DNA from: Cladorhizidae sp. MBARI D1340-BT2
Lineage: Eukaryota > Porifera > Demospongiae > Poecilosclerida > Cladorhizidae
Length of the DNA stretch: 64,000 nucleotides
Reading direction: 5' to 3'
Assembly (NCBI GenBank): GCA_028752905.1
Contig: JAQNBH010000014.1
Location: 4,867,673 to 4,931,672, forward strand
Of this stretch, positions 44,745-59,900 are shown one piece after another. The notes under the pieces were generated by a model. That model had not been told where the DNA came from, did no database searches, and saw only the letters and a list, made by a program, of their open reading frames with translations. The translations under genes and the position numbers were made by a program. The stretch's first letter is position 1; each line of letters starts with the position of its first letter.

Positions 44745-47700
44745 GGAAGTGAATGCAGCCTGTCATGATTTGCATGTCCCACTCTAGTCCTCCCATTATT
44801 GCTAGGACTTCAAAAGGAGCAATTCTATATTCAAGACTCGGGTTTGTTTTAGATCCACTTCAGCTGAAGACTTCTTGAATCATAAGAAAGTGCAAAGTGC
44901 ATAAAATTTGGACCAGTGATCCATGCAATGGCCAACATTCTATCAGGTTGATGAGCTATCAGAATTATTAAATCATGTAATTAAAGGACTCTTAGTTTTT
45001 ACTGAATGGCCTAGTGTACTAAATGTCCTTAATAAAACAAGAAAAGAAGAGGAAAATGCATGTCACTAATGTATGGCCAGTCAGGATAGCATTTGTAATA
45101 GGCTTATAACTACATGGAGGCACACAAGATTGTTGAAACCTTGTTCACTTCAACACAGATTACCTGTCATCCAGTCATAAGTAAAAGAGTTTTAGTGCTG
45201 CTCTCATGGCTTGTGGTTCATTAAAGAGGCAAACTAAATGCAGCTGCACCACATACTCCACTTGCATATACATCCTTTATAATTTTACTACAAAAATACT
45301 CCGAATTGCATTGCAGCGACTAGCCTGTTTTTCAATTCAGCTGTCATGCAAGAAACACACTTGTATGCTTGCAATCTCGAGTCCAGCTGAGCTGAGTCAG
45401 TAAGCAGCTGCATGTTTTCGCTACCAAGAAATGATCATGTGGTTTCCTAAGATGCTCAGTGTAGAACCGAACTGAATCAACTGTGACTACTTGTGATGTA
45501 TTTGTGTGTGTACTTTAGTAATAAGCATGGTAAATGATAGCCTCAAAGATTGCTTAGTTCTGGAGTTATACTGACCAACTAGCTACTTGTAAGTGGCTGC
45601 TGGACTATAGAATCAACAAAAAGGAGCAGGACAAAATATCAACAAAAAGATGCACTGGATTGACTTGTTGAACAAGAAATAAAACATGAACTCACCGATG
45701 TAGACAATAAACATTTACACCTATTATTGCAGTGAAGACTAATATACTCCTTTAAAAAATCTGTATTGTATTTGGTGTTCAGGGTCATAGGTCATATAGA
45801 TGTGTGTGGTCTGCATTGGTGGTCATTTGTTTTTCTACTAGTCCATCCTTTTGGTTATAAATAAAACATTTTTGTCCTGTTTCATCACGTGTTCACCTGT
45901 AAGACTATGAAGTTACTCACCCTAAATAAAGCCTGTCACCCACCTTAAATAAATCAGTCACCCACCCAAAATAAAGCATACTTATATAAACCAGAAATGA
46001 CCATCATAGTGAAGAGAAAGATTGAGAAAATGGCAACAGATTCGTAGGTAAAGGAACGGACACTGGCAAGTAAGAAAGGGATGCAAGGTTAATTGAAGAG
46101 GATCTTGGAGTTTTGTTCTGACAAAGCTGATCAATTCACCAACATGGTCTAGCTAGGGAGGTGCGATACATCATTTTTGACAAGATCATTCATGAACTTT
46201 TATCAGTCTTGGTAAGGTAAACACACGTACTACTCGAAAACTGGCAGCACACAAGTGGGTTTGTAACAAATATCCTGATGTTTAGAGAAATGGATGCCCT
46301 ACTACCCACCACCTTTGCTTACCACCAACTCTCTATCTACCACACAACCTTCATTTTGTATTCAGAAGAAAGCCCTTTCTGCTTGATCCAAACATGCCTT
46401 TAATTAGAAAATAAATTAAGACAAATAATTACAAAAAGCTGCAAGTAGCTGAGCAAGGAAGATTTCGTGCAAGAGTCTAACAAAAAAAGTTACATGGAAA
46501 TACATGATACTACTGCACTCACTGATGAAGAGCAAAAAACAAAAATCATCCATCATTTTATTTTGCTCCAAAATAGAATGTATATATCATTACATACATT
46601 CATCTGCATGCACATGCACACACACACACACCAAACATATACACACACACACTCACATTTACACACATACAGCAACAACAGCAAGTAACCATTAAATTCT
46701 GTCTGCATTCCTAAGTGTCACACAGCAATATTATTTATTTTTGTACTTTCCAAATGCTTCTTGAATACTTACCTATTAACAGATTTATGAGGTCCACTTT
46801 ACCAGTCTCCGATGACAACATGAAGTGCCAAAACATTATCCTCAACTCACGATAGCAGCTACGCCCCTTTAATCATGTCAGATCCGTACAGCATTTTCAA
46901 AAATCAATTTTATGTCCAAACCTTCCACCTACACTCACCTCACAACTTTCACTTCCATTACCTTAACATCATTTACCCCACCACACCATTTCCTTGCATT
47001 CATTTCGACCAGAAACCAGGGAAAACAATCAGAATCCTTCTTTTAGAAGCTTTTTCCCCTTCCAAGCGATAGCTTGCCAAAAAAAAAAATTTCAACTTAA
47101 CCTCCAACCCTCAATCAATCACAATCAACATTACCTGCCAACCCCTCCCCCCCTCCTCCCAAAAATAATAATAAGGCCTCCACCACATATTTTACATCAA
47201 TCAAAGCAATTAAGTGACTCTTCTTGTCCTTTGAAATAAAGTCCCTCCAAATGCTTTCACAACATCTTGTCCAGCTTCTGCCAACATCAGGTTTACTAGC
47301 AAGCAAGACAAATGCTGAGATTTTAATTTCTAGCGCACCCTGTGCATTGGCTGCATACAAACAAATAAATATTACTACAGGAGTAAATTCAGCTCTGCAC
47401 CTACTCTCTCGAATTTAGCTCAATCCCTAACAACCACAGAGGACAAAGGTCAAAACAAAGAGGGGGAAAGTCTGATAAAGAGTTCCATAAACGTTTCAAT
47501 ACTTTGCTAATATAGCAAGTTAGACAGTTATGCACATGCTTCATAAATGTTTCTGTACTTTGCTAACAAGTTAGACAGTTATAGGCATGCTTCATAAATG
47601 TTTGAATATTTTGCCAAGTTAGGAAGTTAGACAAAAGTTAATAGTTTAAGCTACCTACATGTAGCAAATTCCCACTGTGCTAGTTTCACTGAAGTAGAAT

Positions 47701-47983
47701 TACAGCATTCATGTAGCAAGTTCCAGAAATCATAAATTGTGTACATGGCCAAAGGTAAGAATAGTCGTTTGCAAACTTGGATGCAAATGAAATCCACAAC
47801 ATGGAAGTTTTGGTGACCAGAAGATCAAGAATGACAAAAAGAAACAAAAAACAACAACAGGAACACAAGACTAGAATAAGTGTCCCTCACTTTTGGAAAT
47901 GATCATTACAATGTGAAAAACTTTTATCTTCTGCAGTCATCATCCCACCACCAACAACTCTACCACAAACACAATAGCCTCCA
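44745..47983. other. No gene recognised; (AC)n microsatellite
   Basis: No credible coding region. An (AC)n tract lies at about 46,612-46,672. At 47,490-47,600 the text 'cataaatgttt...actttgctaa' recurs three times loosely. The region just before the satellite (47,880-47,980) is A/C-rich with 'ccaccaccaac'. Confidence 0.4.
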
Positions 47984-50900
47984 CCTCAAGTAGAGGCACT
48001 AGTAAATGATGCCTCAACTAGAGGTATTATTAAATGATATCTCAACTAGAGGCATTATTAAATGATACCTCAACTAGAGGCATTATTAAATGATACCTCA
48101 ACTAGAGGCACTAGTAAATGATGCCTCAACTAGAGGCATTAGTAAATGATGCCTCAACCTAGAGACTCCTCAACTAGAGGCACTAGTAAATGATACCTCA
48201 ACTAGAGGCACTAGTAAATGATACCTCAACTAGAGGCACTAGTAAATGATACCTCGACCTAGAGGCACTATTAAATGATGCCTCTACTAGAGGCACTATT
48301 AAATGATGCCTCAACTAGAGGCACTAGTAAATGATGCCTCAACTAGTGACACTAGTAAATGATGCCTCAACTAGTGACACTAGTAAATGATGCCTCAACT
48401 AGAGGCACTAGTAAATGATGCCTCAACTAGAGGCACTAGTAAATGATGCCTCAACTAGAGGCACTAGTAAATGATGCCTCAACTAGAGGCACTAGTAAAT
48501 GATGCCTCAACTAGAGGCACTAGTAAATGATGCCTCAACTAGAGGCACTAGTAAATGATGCCTCAACTAGTGACACTAGTAAATGATGCCTCAACTAGTG
48601 ACACTAGTAAATGATGTCTCAACTAGAGGCACTAGTAAATGATGCCTCAACTAGAGGCACTAGTAAATGATGCCTCAACTAGAGGCACTAGTAAATGATG
48701 CCTCAACTAGAGGCACTAGTAAATGATGCCTCAACTAGAGGCACTAGTAAATGATGCCTCAACTAGAGGCACTAGTAAATGATACCTCGACCTAGAGGCA
48801 CTAGTAAATGATGCCTCAACTAGAGACACTAGTAAATGATGCCTCAACTAGAGGCACTAGTAAATGATGCCTCAACTAGAGGCACTATTAAATGATACCT
48901 CAACTAGAGGCACTATTAAATGATGCCTCAACTAGAGGCACTAGTAAATGATACCTCAACTAGAGGCACTAGTAAATGATGCCTCAACTAGGCACTATTA
49001 AATGATGCCTCAACTAGAGGCATTATTAAATGATACCTCAACTAGAGGCACTATTAAATGATGCCTCAACTAGAGGCACTAGTAAATGATGCTTCAGCTA
49101 GAGGCACTAGTAAATGATGCCTCAACTAGAGGTACTAGTAAATGATGCCTCAACTAGAGACACTAGTAAATGATGCCTCAACTAGAGGCATTAGTAAATG
49201 ATGCCTCAACTAGAGGCATTAGTAAATGATGCCTCAACTAGAGGCACTAGTAAATGATGCCTCAACTAGAGGCACTAGTAAATGATGCCTCAACTAGAGG
49301 CACTAGTAAATGATGCCTCAAGTAGAGGCATTATTAAATGATGCCTCAACTAGAGGCACTAGTAAATGATGCCTCAACTAGAGGCACTAGTAAATGATGC
49401 CTCAACTAGAGGCACTAGTAAATGATGCCTCAACTAGTGACACTAGTAAATGATGCCTCAACTAGAGGCACTAGTAAATGATGCCTCCACTAGAGGCACT
49501 AGTAAATGATGCCTCAGCTAGAGGCACTAGTAAATGATGCCTCAACTAGAGGCACTAGTAAATGATGCCTCAACTAGAGGCACTAGTAAATGATGCCTCA
49601 ACTAGAGGCACTAGTAAATGATGCCTCAACTAGAGGCACTAGTAAATGATGCCTCAACTAGAGGCACTAGTAAATGATGCCTCAACTAGAGGCACTAGTA
49701 AATGATGCCTCAAGTAGAGGCATTATTAAATGATGCCTCAACTAGAGGCACTAGTTAATGATGCCTCAACTAGAGACACTAGTAAATGATGCCTCAACTA
49801 GAGGCACTAGTAAATGATGCCACAGCTAGAGGCATTATTAAATGATGCCTCAACTAGAGACACTAGTAAATGATGCCTCAACTAGAGGCACTAGTAAATG
49901 ATGCCTCAACTAGAGGCACTAGTAAATGATGCCTCAACTAGGGCACTAGTAAATGATGCCTCAACTAGAGGCACTAGTAAATGATGCCTCAGCTATATAG
50001 AGGCATTATTAAATGATGCCTCAACTAGAGGCACTAGTAAATGATGCCTCCACTAGAGGCACTAGTAAATGATGCCTCAGCTAGAGGCACTAGTAAATGA
50101 TGCCTCAACTAGAGGCACTAGTAAATGATGCCTCAACTAGAGGCACTAGTAAATGATGCCTCAACTAGAGGCACTAGTAAATGATGCCTCAACTAGAGGC
50201 ACTAGTAAATGATGCCTCAACTAGAGGCACTAGTAAATGATGCCTCAGCTAGAGCCACTAGTAAATGATGCCTCAACTAGAGACACTATTAAATGATACC
50301 TCAACTAGAGGCACTAGTAAATGATGCCTCAGCTAGAGGCACTATTAAATGATGCCTCAACTAGAGGCACTAGTAAATGATGCCTCAACTAGAGGCACTA
50401 GTAAATGATGCCTCAACTAGAGGCACTAGTAAATGATGCCTCAACTAGCGACACTATTAAATGATGCCTCAACTAGAGGCACTAGTAAATGATGCCTCAA
50501 CTAGAGGCACTAGTAAATGATGCCTCAACTAGAGGCACTAGTAAATGATGCCTCAACTAGCGACACTATCAAATGATGCCTCAACTAGAGGCATTATTAA
50601 ATGATGCCTCAACTAGAGGCACTAGTAAGTGATGCCTCAACTATAGGCACTAGTAAGTGATGCCTCAACTAGAGGCACTATTAAATTGTGCCTCAACTAG
50701 AGACACTAGTAAATGATGCCTCAACTGGAGGCACTATTAAATGATACCTCAACTAGAGGCACTATTAAATGATACCTCAACTAGAGGCACTATTAAATGA
50801 TGCCTCAACTAGAGGCACTAGTAAATGATACCTCAACTAGAGGCACTAGTAAATGATGCCTCAACTAGGCACTATTAAATGATGCCTCAACTAGAGGCAT

Positions 50901-53900
50901 TATTAAATGATACCTCAACTAGAGGCACTATTAAATGATGCCTCAACTAGAGGCACTAGTAAATGATGCTTCAGCTAGAGGCACTAGTAAATGATGCCTC
51001 AACTAGAGGCACTAGTAAATGATGCCTCAACTAGAGACACTAGTAAATGATGCCTCAACTAGAGGCATTAGTAAATGATGCCTCAACTAGAGGCATTAGT
51101 AAATGATGCCTCAACTAGAGGCACTAGTAAATGATGCCTCAACTAGAGGCACTAGTAAATGATGCCTCAACTAGAGGCACTAGTAAATGATGCCTCAACT
51201 AGTGACACTAGTAAATGATGCCTCAACTAGAGGCACTAGTAAATGATGCCTCCACTAGAGGCACTAGTAAATGATGCCTCAGCTAGAGGCACTAGTAAAT
51301 GATGCCTCAACTAGAGGCACTAGTAAATGATGCCTCAACTAGAGGCACTAGTAAATGATGCCTCAACTAGAGGCACTAGTAAATGATGCCTCAACTAGAG
51401 GCACTAGTAAATGATGCCTCAACTAGAGGCACTAGTAAATGATGCCTCAACTAGAGACACTAGTAAATGATGCCTCAACTAGAGGCACTATTAAATGATG
51501 CCTCAACTAGAGGCACTAGTAAATGATGCCTCAACTAGAGGCACTAGTAAATGATGCCTCAACTAGAGGCACTAGTAAATGATGCCTCAACTAGAGGCAC
51601 TAGTAAATGATGCCTCAACTAGAGGCACTAGTAAATGATACCTCAACTAGAGGCACTAGTAAATGATACCTCAACTAGAGGCACTAGTAAATGATGCCTC
51701 AACTAGAGGCATTATTAAATGATGCCTCAACTAGAGGAACTATTAAATGATGCCTCAACTAGAGGCATTATTAAATGTTGCCTCAACTAGAGGCACTAGT
51801 AAATGATGCCTCAACTAGAGGCACTAGTAAATGATGCCTCAACTAGGCACTAGTAAATGATGCCTCAACCTAGAGACACTAGTAAGTGATGCCTCGACTA
51901 GTGGCACTATTAAATGGTGCCTCAACTGGAGGCACTAGTAAATGATACCTCAACTAGAGGCACTATTAAATGATGCCTCAACTAGAGGCATTATTAAATG
52001 ATGCCTCAACTAGAGGCACTATTAAATGGTGCCTCAACTAGAGGCACTAGTAAATGATACCTCAACTAGAGGCACTATTAAATGATGCCTCAACTAGAGG
52101 CATTATTAAATGATGCCTCAACTAGAGGCACTAGTAAATGATACCTCAACTAGAGACACTATTAAATGGTGCCTCAACTAGAGGCACTAGTAAATGATAC
52201 CTCAACTAGAGGCACTATTAAATGATGCCTCAACTAGAGGCACTAGTAAATGATACCTCAACTAGAGGCACTAGTAAATGATGCCTCAACTAGGCACTAT
52301 TAAATGATGCCTCAACTAGAGGCATTATTAAATGTTACCTCAACTAGAGGCACTATTAAATGATGCCTCAACTAGAGGCACTAGTAAATGATGCTTCAGC
52401 TAGAGGCACTAGTAAATGATGCCTCAACTAGAGGCACTAGTAAATGATGCCTCAACTAGAGACACTATTAAATGATGCCTCAACTAGAGGCACTAGTAAA
52501 TGATGCCTCAGCTAGAGGCACTAGTAAATGATGCCTCAACTAGAGGCACTAGTAAATGATGCCTCAACTAGAGACACTAGTAAGTGATGCCTCAACTAGA
52601 GGCACTAGTAAATGATACCTCAACTAGAGGCACTAGTAAATGATTCCTCAACTAGAGGCACTAGTAAATGATGCCTCAACTAGAGACACTAGTAAATGAT
52701 GCCTCAACTAGAGGCACTAGTAAATGATGCCTCAACTAGAGGCACTAGTAAATGATGCCTCAACTAGAGGCACTAGTAAATGATGCCTCAACTAGAGGCA
52801 CTAGTAAATGATGCCTCAACTAGAGGCACTAGTAAATGATGCCTCAACTAGAGGCACTAGTAAATGATGCCTCAACTAGAGGCACTAGTAAATGATGCCT
52901 CAACTAGAGGCACTAGTAAATGATGCCTCAACTAGAGGCACTAGTAAATGATGCCTCAACTAGAGGCACTAGTAAATGATGCCTCAACTAGGCATTAGTA
53001 AATGATGCCTCAACTAGAGGCATTATTAAATGATGCTTCAACTAGAGGCACTATTAAATGATAACTAGAGGCACTATTAAATGATGCCTCAACTAGAGGC
53101 ATTAGTAAATGATGCCTCAACTAGAGGCATTATTAAATGATGCCTCAACTAGAGGCACTATTAAATGATAACTAGAGGCATTAGTAAATGATGCCTCAAC
53201 TAGCGACACTATTAAATGATGCCTCAACTAGAGGCACTAGTAAATGATGCCTCAACTAGAGGCACTAGTAAATGATACCTCAACTAGAGGTACTATTAAA
53301 TGATGCCTCAACTAGAGGCATTAGTAAATGATGCCTCAACTAGAGGCATTATTAAATGATGCCTCAACTAGAGGCACTATTAAATGATAACTAGAGGCAC
53401 TATTAAATGGTGCCTCAACTAGAGGCACTAGTAAATGATACCTCAACTAGAGGCACTATTAAATGATGCCTCAACTAGAGGCATTATTAAATGATGCCTC
53501 AACTAGAGGCACTAGTAAATGATACCTCAACTAGAGACACTATTAAATGGTGCCTCAACTAGAGGCACTAGTAAATGATACCTCAACTAGAGGCACTATT
53601 AAATGATGCCTCAACTAGAGGCATTTTAAATGATGCCTCAACTAGAGGCATTATTAAATGATGCCTCAACTAGAGGTACTAGTAAAATGATGCCTCAACT
53701 AGCGGCACTAGTAAATGATGCCCCAACTAGAGGCACTAGTAAATGATGCCTCAACTAGAGGCACTAGTAAAATGCCTCAACTAGGCACTATTAAATGATG
53801 CCTCAACTAGAGGCATTAGTAAATGATGCCTCAACTAGAGGCATTATTAAATGATACCTCAACTAGAGGCACTATTAAATGATAACTAGAGGCACTATTA

Positions 53901-56900
53901 AATGGTGCCTCAACTAGAGGCACTAGTAAATGATACCTCAACTAGAGGCACTATTAAATGATGCCTCAACTAGAGGCATTATTAAATGATGCCTCAACTA
54001 GAGGCACTAGTAAAATGATGCCTCAACTAGCGGCACTAGTAAATGATGCCCCAACTAGAGGCACTAGTAAATGATGCCTCAACTAGAGGCACTAGTAAAA
54101 TGCCTCAACTAGGCACTATTAAATGATGCCTCAACTAGAGGCATTATTAAATGATACCTGAACTAGAGGCACTAGTAAATGATGCCTCAACTAGAGGCAC
54201 TAGTAAATGATGCCTCAGCTAGAGGCACTAGTAAATGATGCCTCAGCTATATAGAGGCATTATTAAATGATGCCTCAACTAGAGGCACTAGTAAATGATG
54301 CCTCCACTAGAGGCACTAGTAAATGATGCCTCAACTAGAGGCACTAGTAAATGATGCCTCAACTAGAGGCACTATTAAATGATGCCTCAACTAGAGGCAC
54401 TAGTAAATGATGCCTCAGCTAGAGGCACTAGTAAATGATGCCTCAACTAGAGGCACTAGTAAATGATGCCTCAACTAGAGGCACTAGTAAATGATGCCTC
54501 AACTAGAGGCACTAGTAAATGATGCCTCAACTAGAGGCACTAGTAAATGATGCCTCAACTAGAGGCACTAGTAAATGATGCCTCAACTAGGCACTAGTAA
54601 ATGATGCCTCAACTAGAGGCACTAGTAAATGATGCCTCAACTAGAGGCACTAGTAAATGATGCCTCAACTAGAGGCACTAGTAAATGATGCCTCAACTAG
54701 AGGCACTAGTAAATGATGCCTCAACTAGGCACTAGTAAATGATGCCTCAACTAGAGGCACTAGTAAATGATGCCTCAACTAGAGGCACTAGTAAATGATG
54801 CCTCAACTAGGCATTAGTAAATGATGCCTCAACTAGAGGCATTATTAAATGATGCTTCAACTAGAGGCACTATTAAATGATAACTAGAGGCACTATTAAA
54901 TGATGCCTCAACTAGAGGCATTAGTAAATGATGCCTCAACTAGAGGCATTATTAAATGATGCCTCAACTAGAGGCACTATTAAATGATAACTAGAGGCAT
55001 TAGTAAATGATGCCTCAACTAGCGACACTATTAAATGATGCCTCAACTAGAGGCACTAGTAAATGATGCCTCAACTTGAGGCACTAGTAAATGATACCTC
55101 AACTAGAGGCACTATTAAATGATGCCTCAACTAGAGGCATTAGTAAATGATGCCTCAACTAGAGGCATTATTAAATGATGCCTCAACTAGAGGCACTATT
55201 AAATGATAACTAGAGGCACTATTAAATGGTGCCTCAACTAGAGGCACTAGTAAATGATACCTCAACTAGAGGCACTATTAAATGATGCCTCAACTAGAGG
55301 CATTATTAAATGATGCCTCAACTAGAGGCACTAGTAAAATGATGCCTCAACTAGCGGCACTAGTAAATGATGCCCCAACTAGAGGCACTAGTAAATAATG
55401 CCTCAACTAGAGGCACTAGTAAAATGCCTCAACTAGGCACTATTAAATGATGCCTCAACTAGAGGCATTATTAAATGATACCTGAACTAGAGGCACTAGT
55501 AAATGATGCCTCAACTAGAGGCACTAGTAAATGATGCCTCAGCTAGAGGCACTAGTAAATGATGCCTCAGCTATATAGAAGCATTATTAAATGATGCCTC
55601 AACTAGAGGCATTATTAAATGATGCCTCAACTAGAGGTACTAGTAAAATGATGCCTCAACTAGCGGCACTAGTAAATGATGCCCCAACTAGAGGCACTAG
55701 TAAATGATGCCTCAACTAGAGGCACTAGTAAAATGCCTCAACTAGGCACTATTAAATGATGCCTCAACTAGAGGCATTAGTAAATGATGCCTCAACTAGA
55801 GGCATTATTAAATGATACCTCAACTAGAGGCACTATTAAATGATAACTAGAGGCACTATTAAATGGTGCCTCAACTAGAGGCACTAGTAAATGATACCTC
55901 AACTAGAGGCACTATTAAATGATGCCTCAACTAGAGGCATTATTAAATGATGCCTCAACTAGAGGCACTAGTAAAATGATGCCTCAACTAGCGGCACTAG
56001 TAAATGATGCCCCAACTAGAGGCACTAGTAAATGATGCCTCAACTAGAGGCACTAGTAAAATGCCTCAACTAGGCACTATTAAATGATGCCTCAACTAGA
56101 GGCATTATTAAATGATACCTGAACTAGAGGCACTAGTAAATGATGCCTCAACTAGAGGCACTAGTAAATGATGCCTCAGCTAGAGGCACTAGTAAATGAT
56201 GCCTCAGCTATATAGAGGCATTATTAAATGATGCCTCAACTAGAGGCACTAGTAAATGATGCCTCCACTAGAGGCACTAGTAAATGATGCCTCAACTAGA
56301 GGCACTAGTAAATGATGCCTCAACTAGAGGCACTATTAAATGATGCCTCAACTAGAGGCACTAGTAAATGATGCCTCAGCTAGAGGCACTAGTAAATGAT
56401 GCCTCAACTAGAGGCACTAGTAAATGATGCCTCAACTAGAGGCACTAGTAAATGATGCCTCAACTAGAGGCACTAGTAAATGATGCCTCAACTAGAGGCA
56501 CTAGTAAATGATGCCTCAACTAGAGGCACTAGTAAATGATGCCTCAACTAGGCACTAGTAAATGATGCCTCAACTAGAGGCACTAGTAAATGATGCCTCA
56601 ACTAGAGGCACTAGTAAATGATGCCTCAACTAGAGGCACTAGTAAATGATGCCTCAACTAGAGGCACTAGTAAATGATGCCTCAACTAGGCACTAGTAAA
56701 TGATGCCTCAACTAGAGGCACTAGTAAATGATGCCTCAACTAGAGGCACTAGTAAATGATGCCTCAACTAGGCATTAGTAAATGATGCCTCAACTAGAGG
56801 CATTATTAAATGATGCTTCAACTAGAGGCACTATTAAATGATAACTAGAGGCACTATTAAATGATGCCTCAACTAGAGGCATTAGTAAATGATGCCTCAA

Positions 56901-59900
56901 CTAGAGGCATTATTAAATGATGCCTCAACTAGAGGCACTATTAAATGATAACTAGAGGCATTAGTAAATGATGCCTCAACTAGCGACACTATTAAATGAT
57001 GCCTCAACTAGAGGCACTAGTAAATGATGCCTCAACTTGAGGCACTAGTAAATGATACCTCAACTAGAGGCACTATTAAATGATGCCTCAACTAGAGGCA
57101 TTAGTAAATGATGCCTCAACTAGAGGCATTATTAAATGATGCCTCAACTAGAGGCACTATTAAATGATAACTAGAGGCACTATTAAATGGTGCCTCAACT
57201 AGAGGCACTAGTAAATGATACCTCAACTAGAGGCACTATTAAATGATGCCTCAACTAGAGGCATTATTAAATGATGCCTCAACTAGAGGCACTAGTAAAA
57301 TGATGCCTCAACTAGCGGCACTAGTAAATGATGCCCCAACTAGAGGCACTAGTAAATAATGCCTCAACTAGAGGCACTAGTAAAATTCCTCAACTAGGCA
57401 CTATTAAATGATGCCTCAACTAGAGGCATTATTAAATGATACCTGAACTAGAGGCACTAGTAAATGATGCCTCAACTAGAGGCACTAGTAAATGATGCCT
57501 CAGCTAGAGGCACTAGTAAATGATGCCTCAGCTATATAGAGGCATTATTAAATGATGCCTCAACTAGAGGCACTAGTAAATGATGCCTCCACTAGAGGCA
57601 CTAGTAAATGATGCCTCAACTAGAGGCACTATTAAATGATGCCTCAACTAGAGGCACTAGTAAATGATGCCTCAGCTAGAGGCACTAGTAAATGATGCCT
57701 CAACTAGAGGCACTAGTAAATGATGCCTCAACTAGAGACACTAGTAAGTGATGCCTCAACTAGAGGCACTAGTAAATGATACCTCAACTAGAGGCACTAG
57801 TAAATGATTCCTCAACTAGAGGCACTAGTAAATGATGCCTCAACTAGAGACACTAGTAAATGATGCCTCAACTAGAGGCACTAGTAAATGATGCCTCAAC
57901 TAGAGGCACTAGTAAATGATACCTCAACTAGAGGCACTAGTAAATGATGCCTCCACTAGAGGCACTAGTAAATGATGCCTCAGCTAGAGGCACTAGTAAA
58001 TGATGCCTCAACTAGAGGCACTAGTAAATGATGCCTCAACTAGAGGCACTAGTAAATGATGCCTCAACTAGAGGCACTAGTAAATGATGCCTCAACTAGA
58101 GGCACTAGTAAATGATGCCTCAACTAGAGGCACTAGTAAATGATGCCTCAACTAGAGGCACTAGTAAATGATGCCTCAACTAGAGGCACTAGTAAATGAT
58201 GCCACATCTAGAGGCATTATTAAATGATGCCTCAACTAGAGACACTAGTAAATGATGCCTCAACTAGAGGCACTAGTAAATGATGCCTCAACTAGAGGCA
58301 CTAGTAAATGATGCCTCAACTAGAGGCACTAGTAAATGATGCCTCAACTAGAGGCACTAGTAAATGATGCCTCAGCTATATAGAGGCATTATTAAATGAT
58401 GCCTCAACTAGAGGCACTAGTAAATGATGCCTCCACTAGAGGCACTAGTAAATGATGCCTCAGCTAGAGGCACTAGTAAATGATGCCTCAACTAGAGGCA
58501 CTAGTAAATGATGCCTCAACTAGAGGCACTAGTAAATGATGCCTCAACTAGAGGCACTAGTAAATGATGCCTCAACTAGAGGCACTAGTAAATGATGCCT
58601 CAGCTAGAGCCACTAGTAAATGATGCTTCAACTAGAGACACTAGTAAATGATGCCTCAACTAGAGGCACTAGTAAATGATGCCTCAACTAGAGGCACTAG
58701 TAAATGATGCCTCAACTAGAGGCACTAGTAAATGATGCCTCAACTAGAGGCACTAGTGAATGATGCCTCAACTAGAGGCACTAGTAAATGATGCCTCAAC
58801 TAGAGGCACTATTAAATGATGCCTCAACTAGAGGCACTAGTAAATGATGCCTCAACTAGAGGCACTATTAAATGATACCTTAACTAGAGGCACTAGTAAA
58901 TGATGCCTCAGCTAGAGGCACTATTAAATGATGCCTCAACTAGAGGCACTAGTAAATGATGCCTCAACTAGAGGCACTAGTAAATGATGCCTCAACTAGA
59001 GGCACTAGTAAATGATGCCTCAACTAGCGACACTATTAAATGATGCCTCAACTAGAGGCACTAGTAAATGATGCCTCAACTAGAGGCACTAGTAAATGAT
59101 GCCTCAACTAGAGGCACTAGTAAATGATGCCTCAACTAGCGACACTATCAAATGATGCCTCAACTAGAGGCATTATTAAATGATGCCTCAACTAGAGGCA
59201 CTAGTAAGTGATGCCTCAACTAGAGGCACTAGTAAGTGATGCCTCAACTAGAGGCACTATTAAATTGTGCCTCAACTAGAGACACTAGTAAATGATGCCT
59301 CAACTAGGCACTATTAAATGATGCCTCAACTAGAGGCATTATTAAATGATACATCAACTAGAGGCACTATTAAATGATGCCTCAACTAGAGGCACTAGTA
59401 AATGATGCTTCAGCTAGAGGCACTAGTAAATGATGCCTCAACTAGAGGCACTAGTAAATGATGCCTCAACTAGAGACACTAGTAAATGATGCCTCAACTA
59501 GAGGCATTAGTAAATGATGCCTCAACTAGAGGCATTAGTAAATGATGCCTCAACTAGAGGCACTAGTAAATGATGCCTCAACTAGAGGCACTAGTAAATG
59601 ATGCCTCAACTAGAGGCACTAGTAAATGATGCCTCAACTAGAGGCACTAGTAAATGATGCCTCAACTAGAGACACTAGTAAATGATGCCTCAACTAGAGG
59701 CACTATTAAATTATGCCTCAACTAGAGGCACTAGTAAATGATGCCTCAACTAGAGGCACTAGTAAATGATGCCTCAACTAGAGGCACTAGTAAATGATGC
59801 CTCAACTAGAGGCACTAGTAAATGATGCCTCAACTAGAGGCACTAGTAAATGATACCTCAACTAGAGGCACTAGTAAATGATACCTCAACTAGAGGCACT

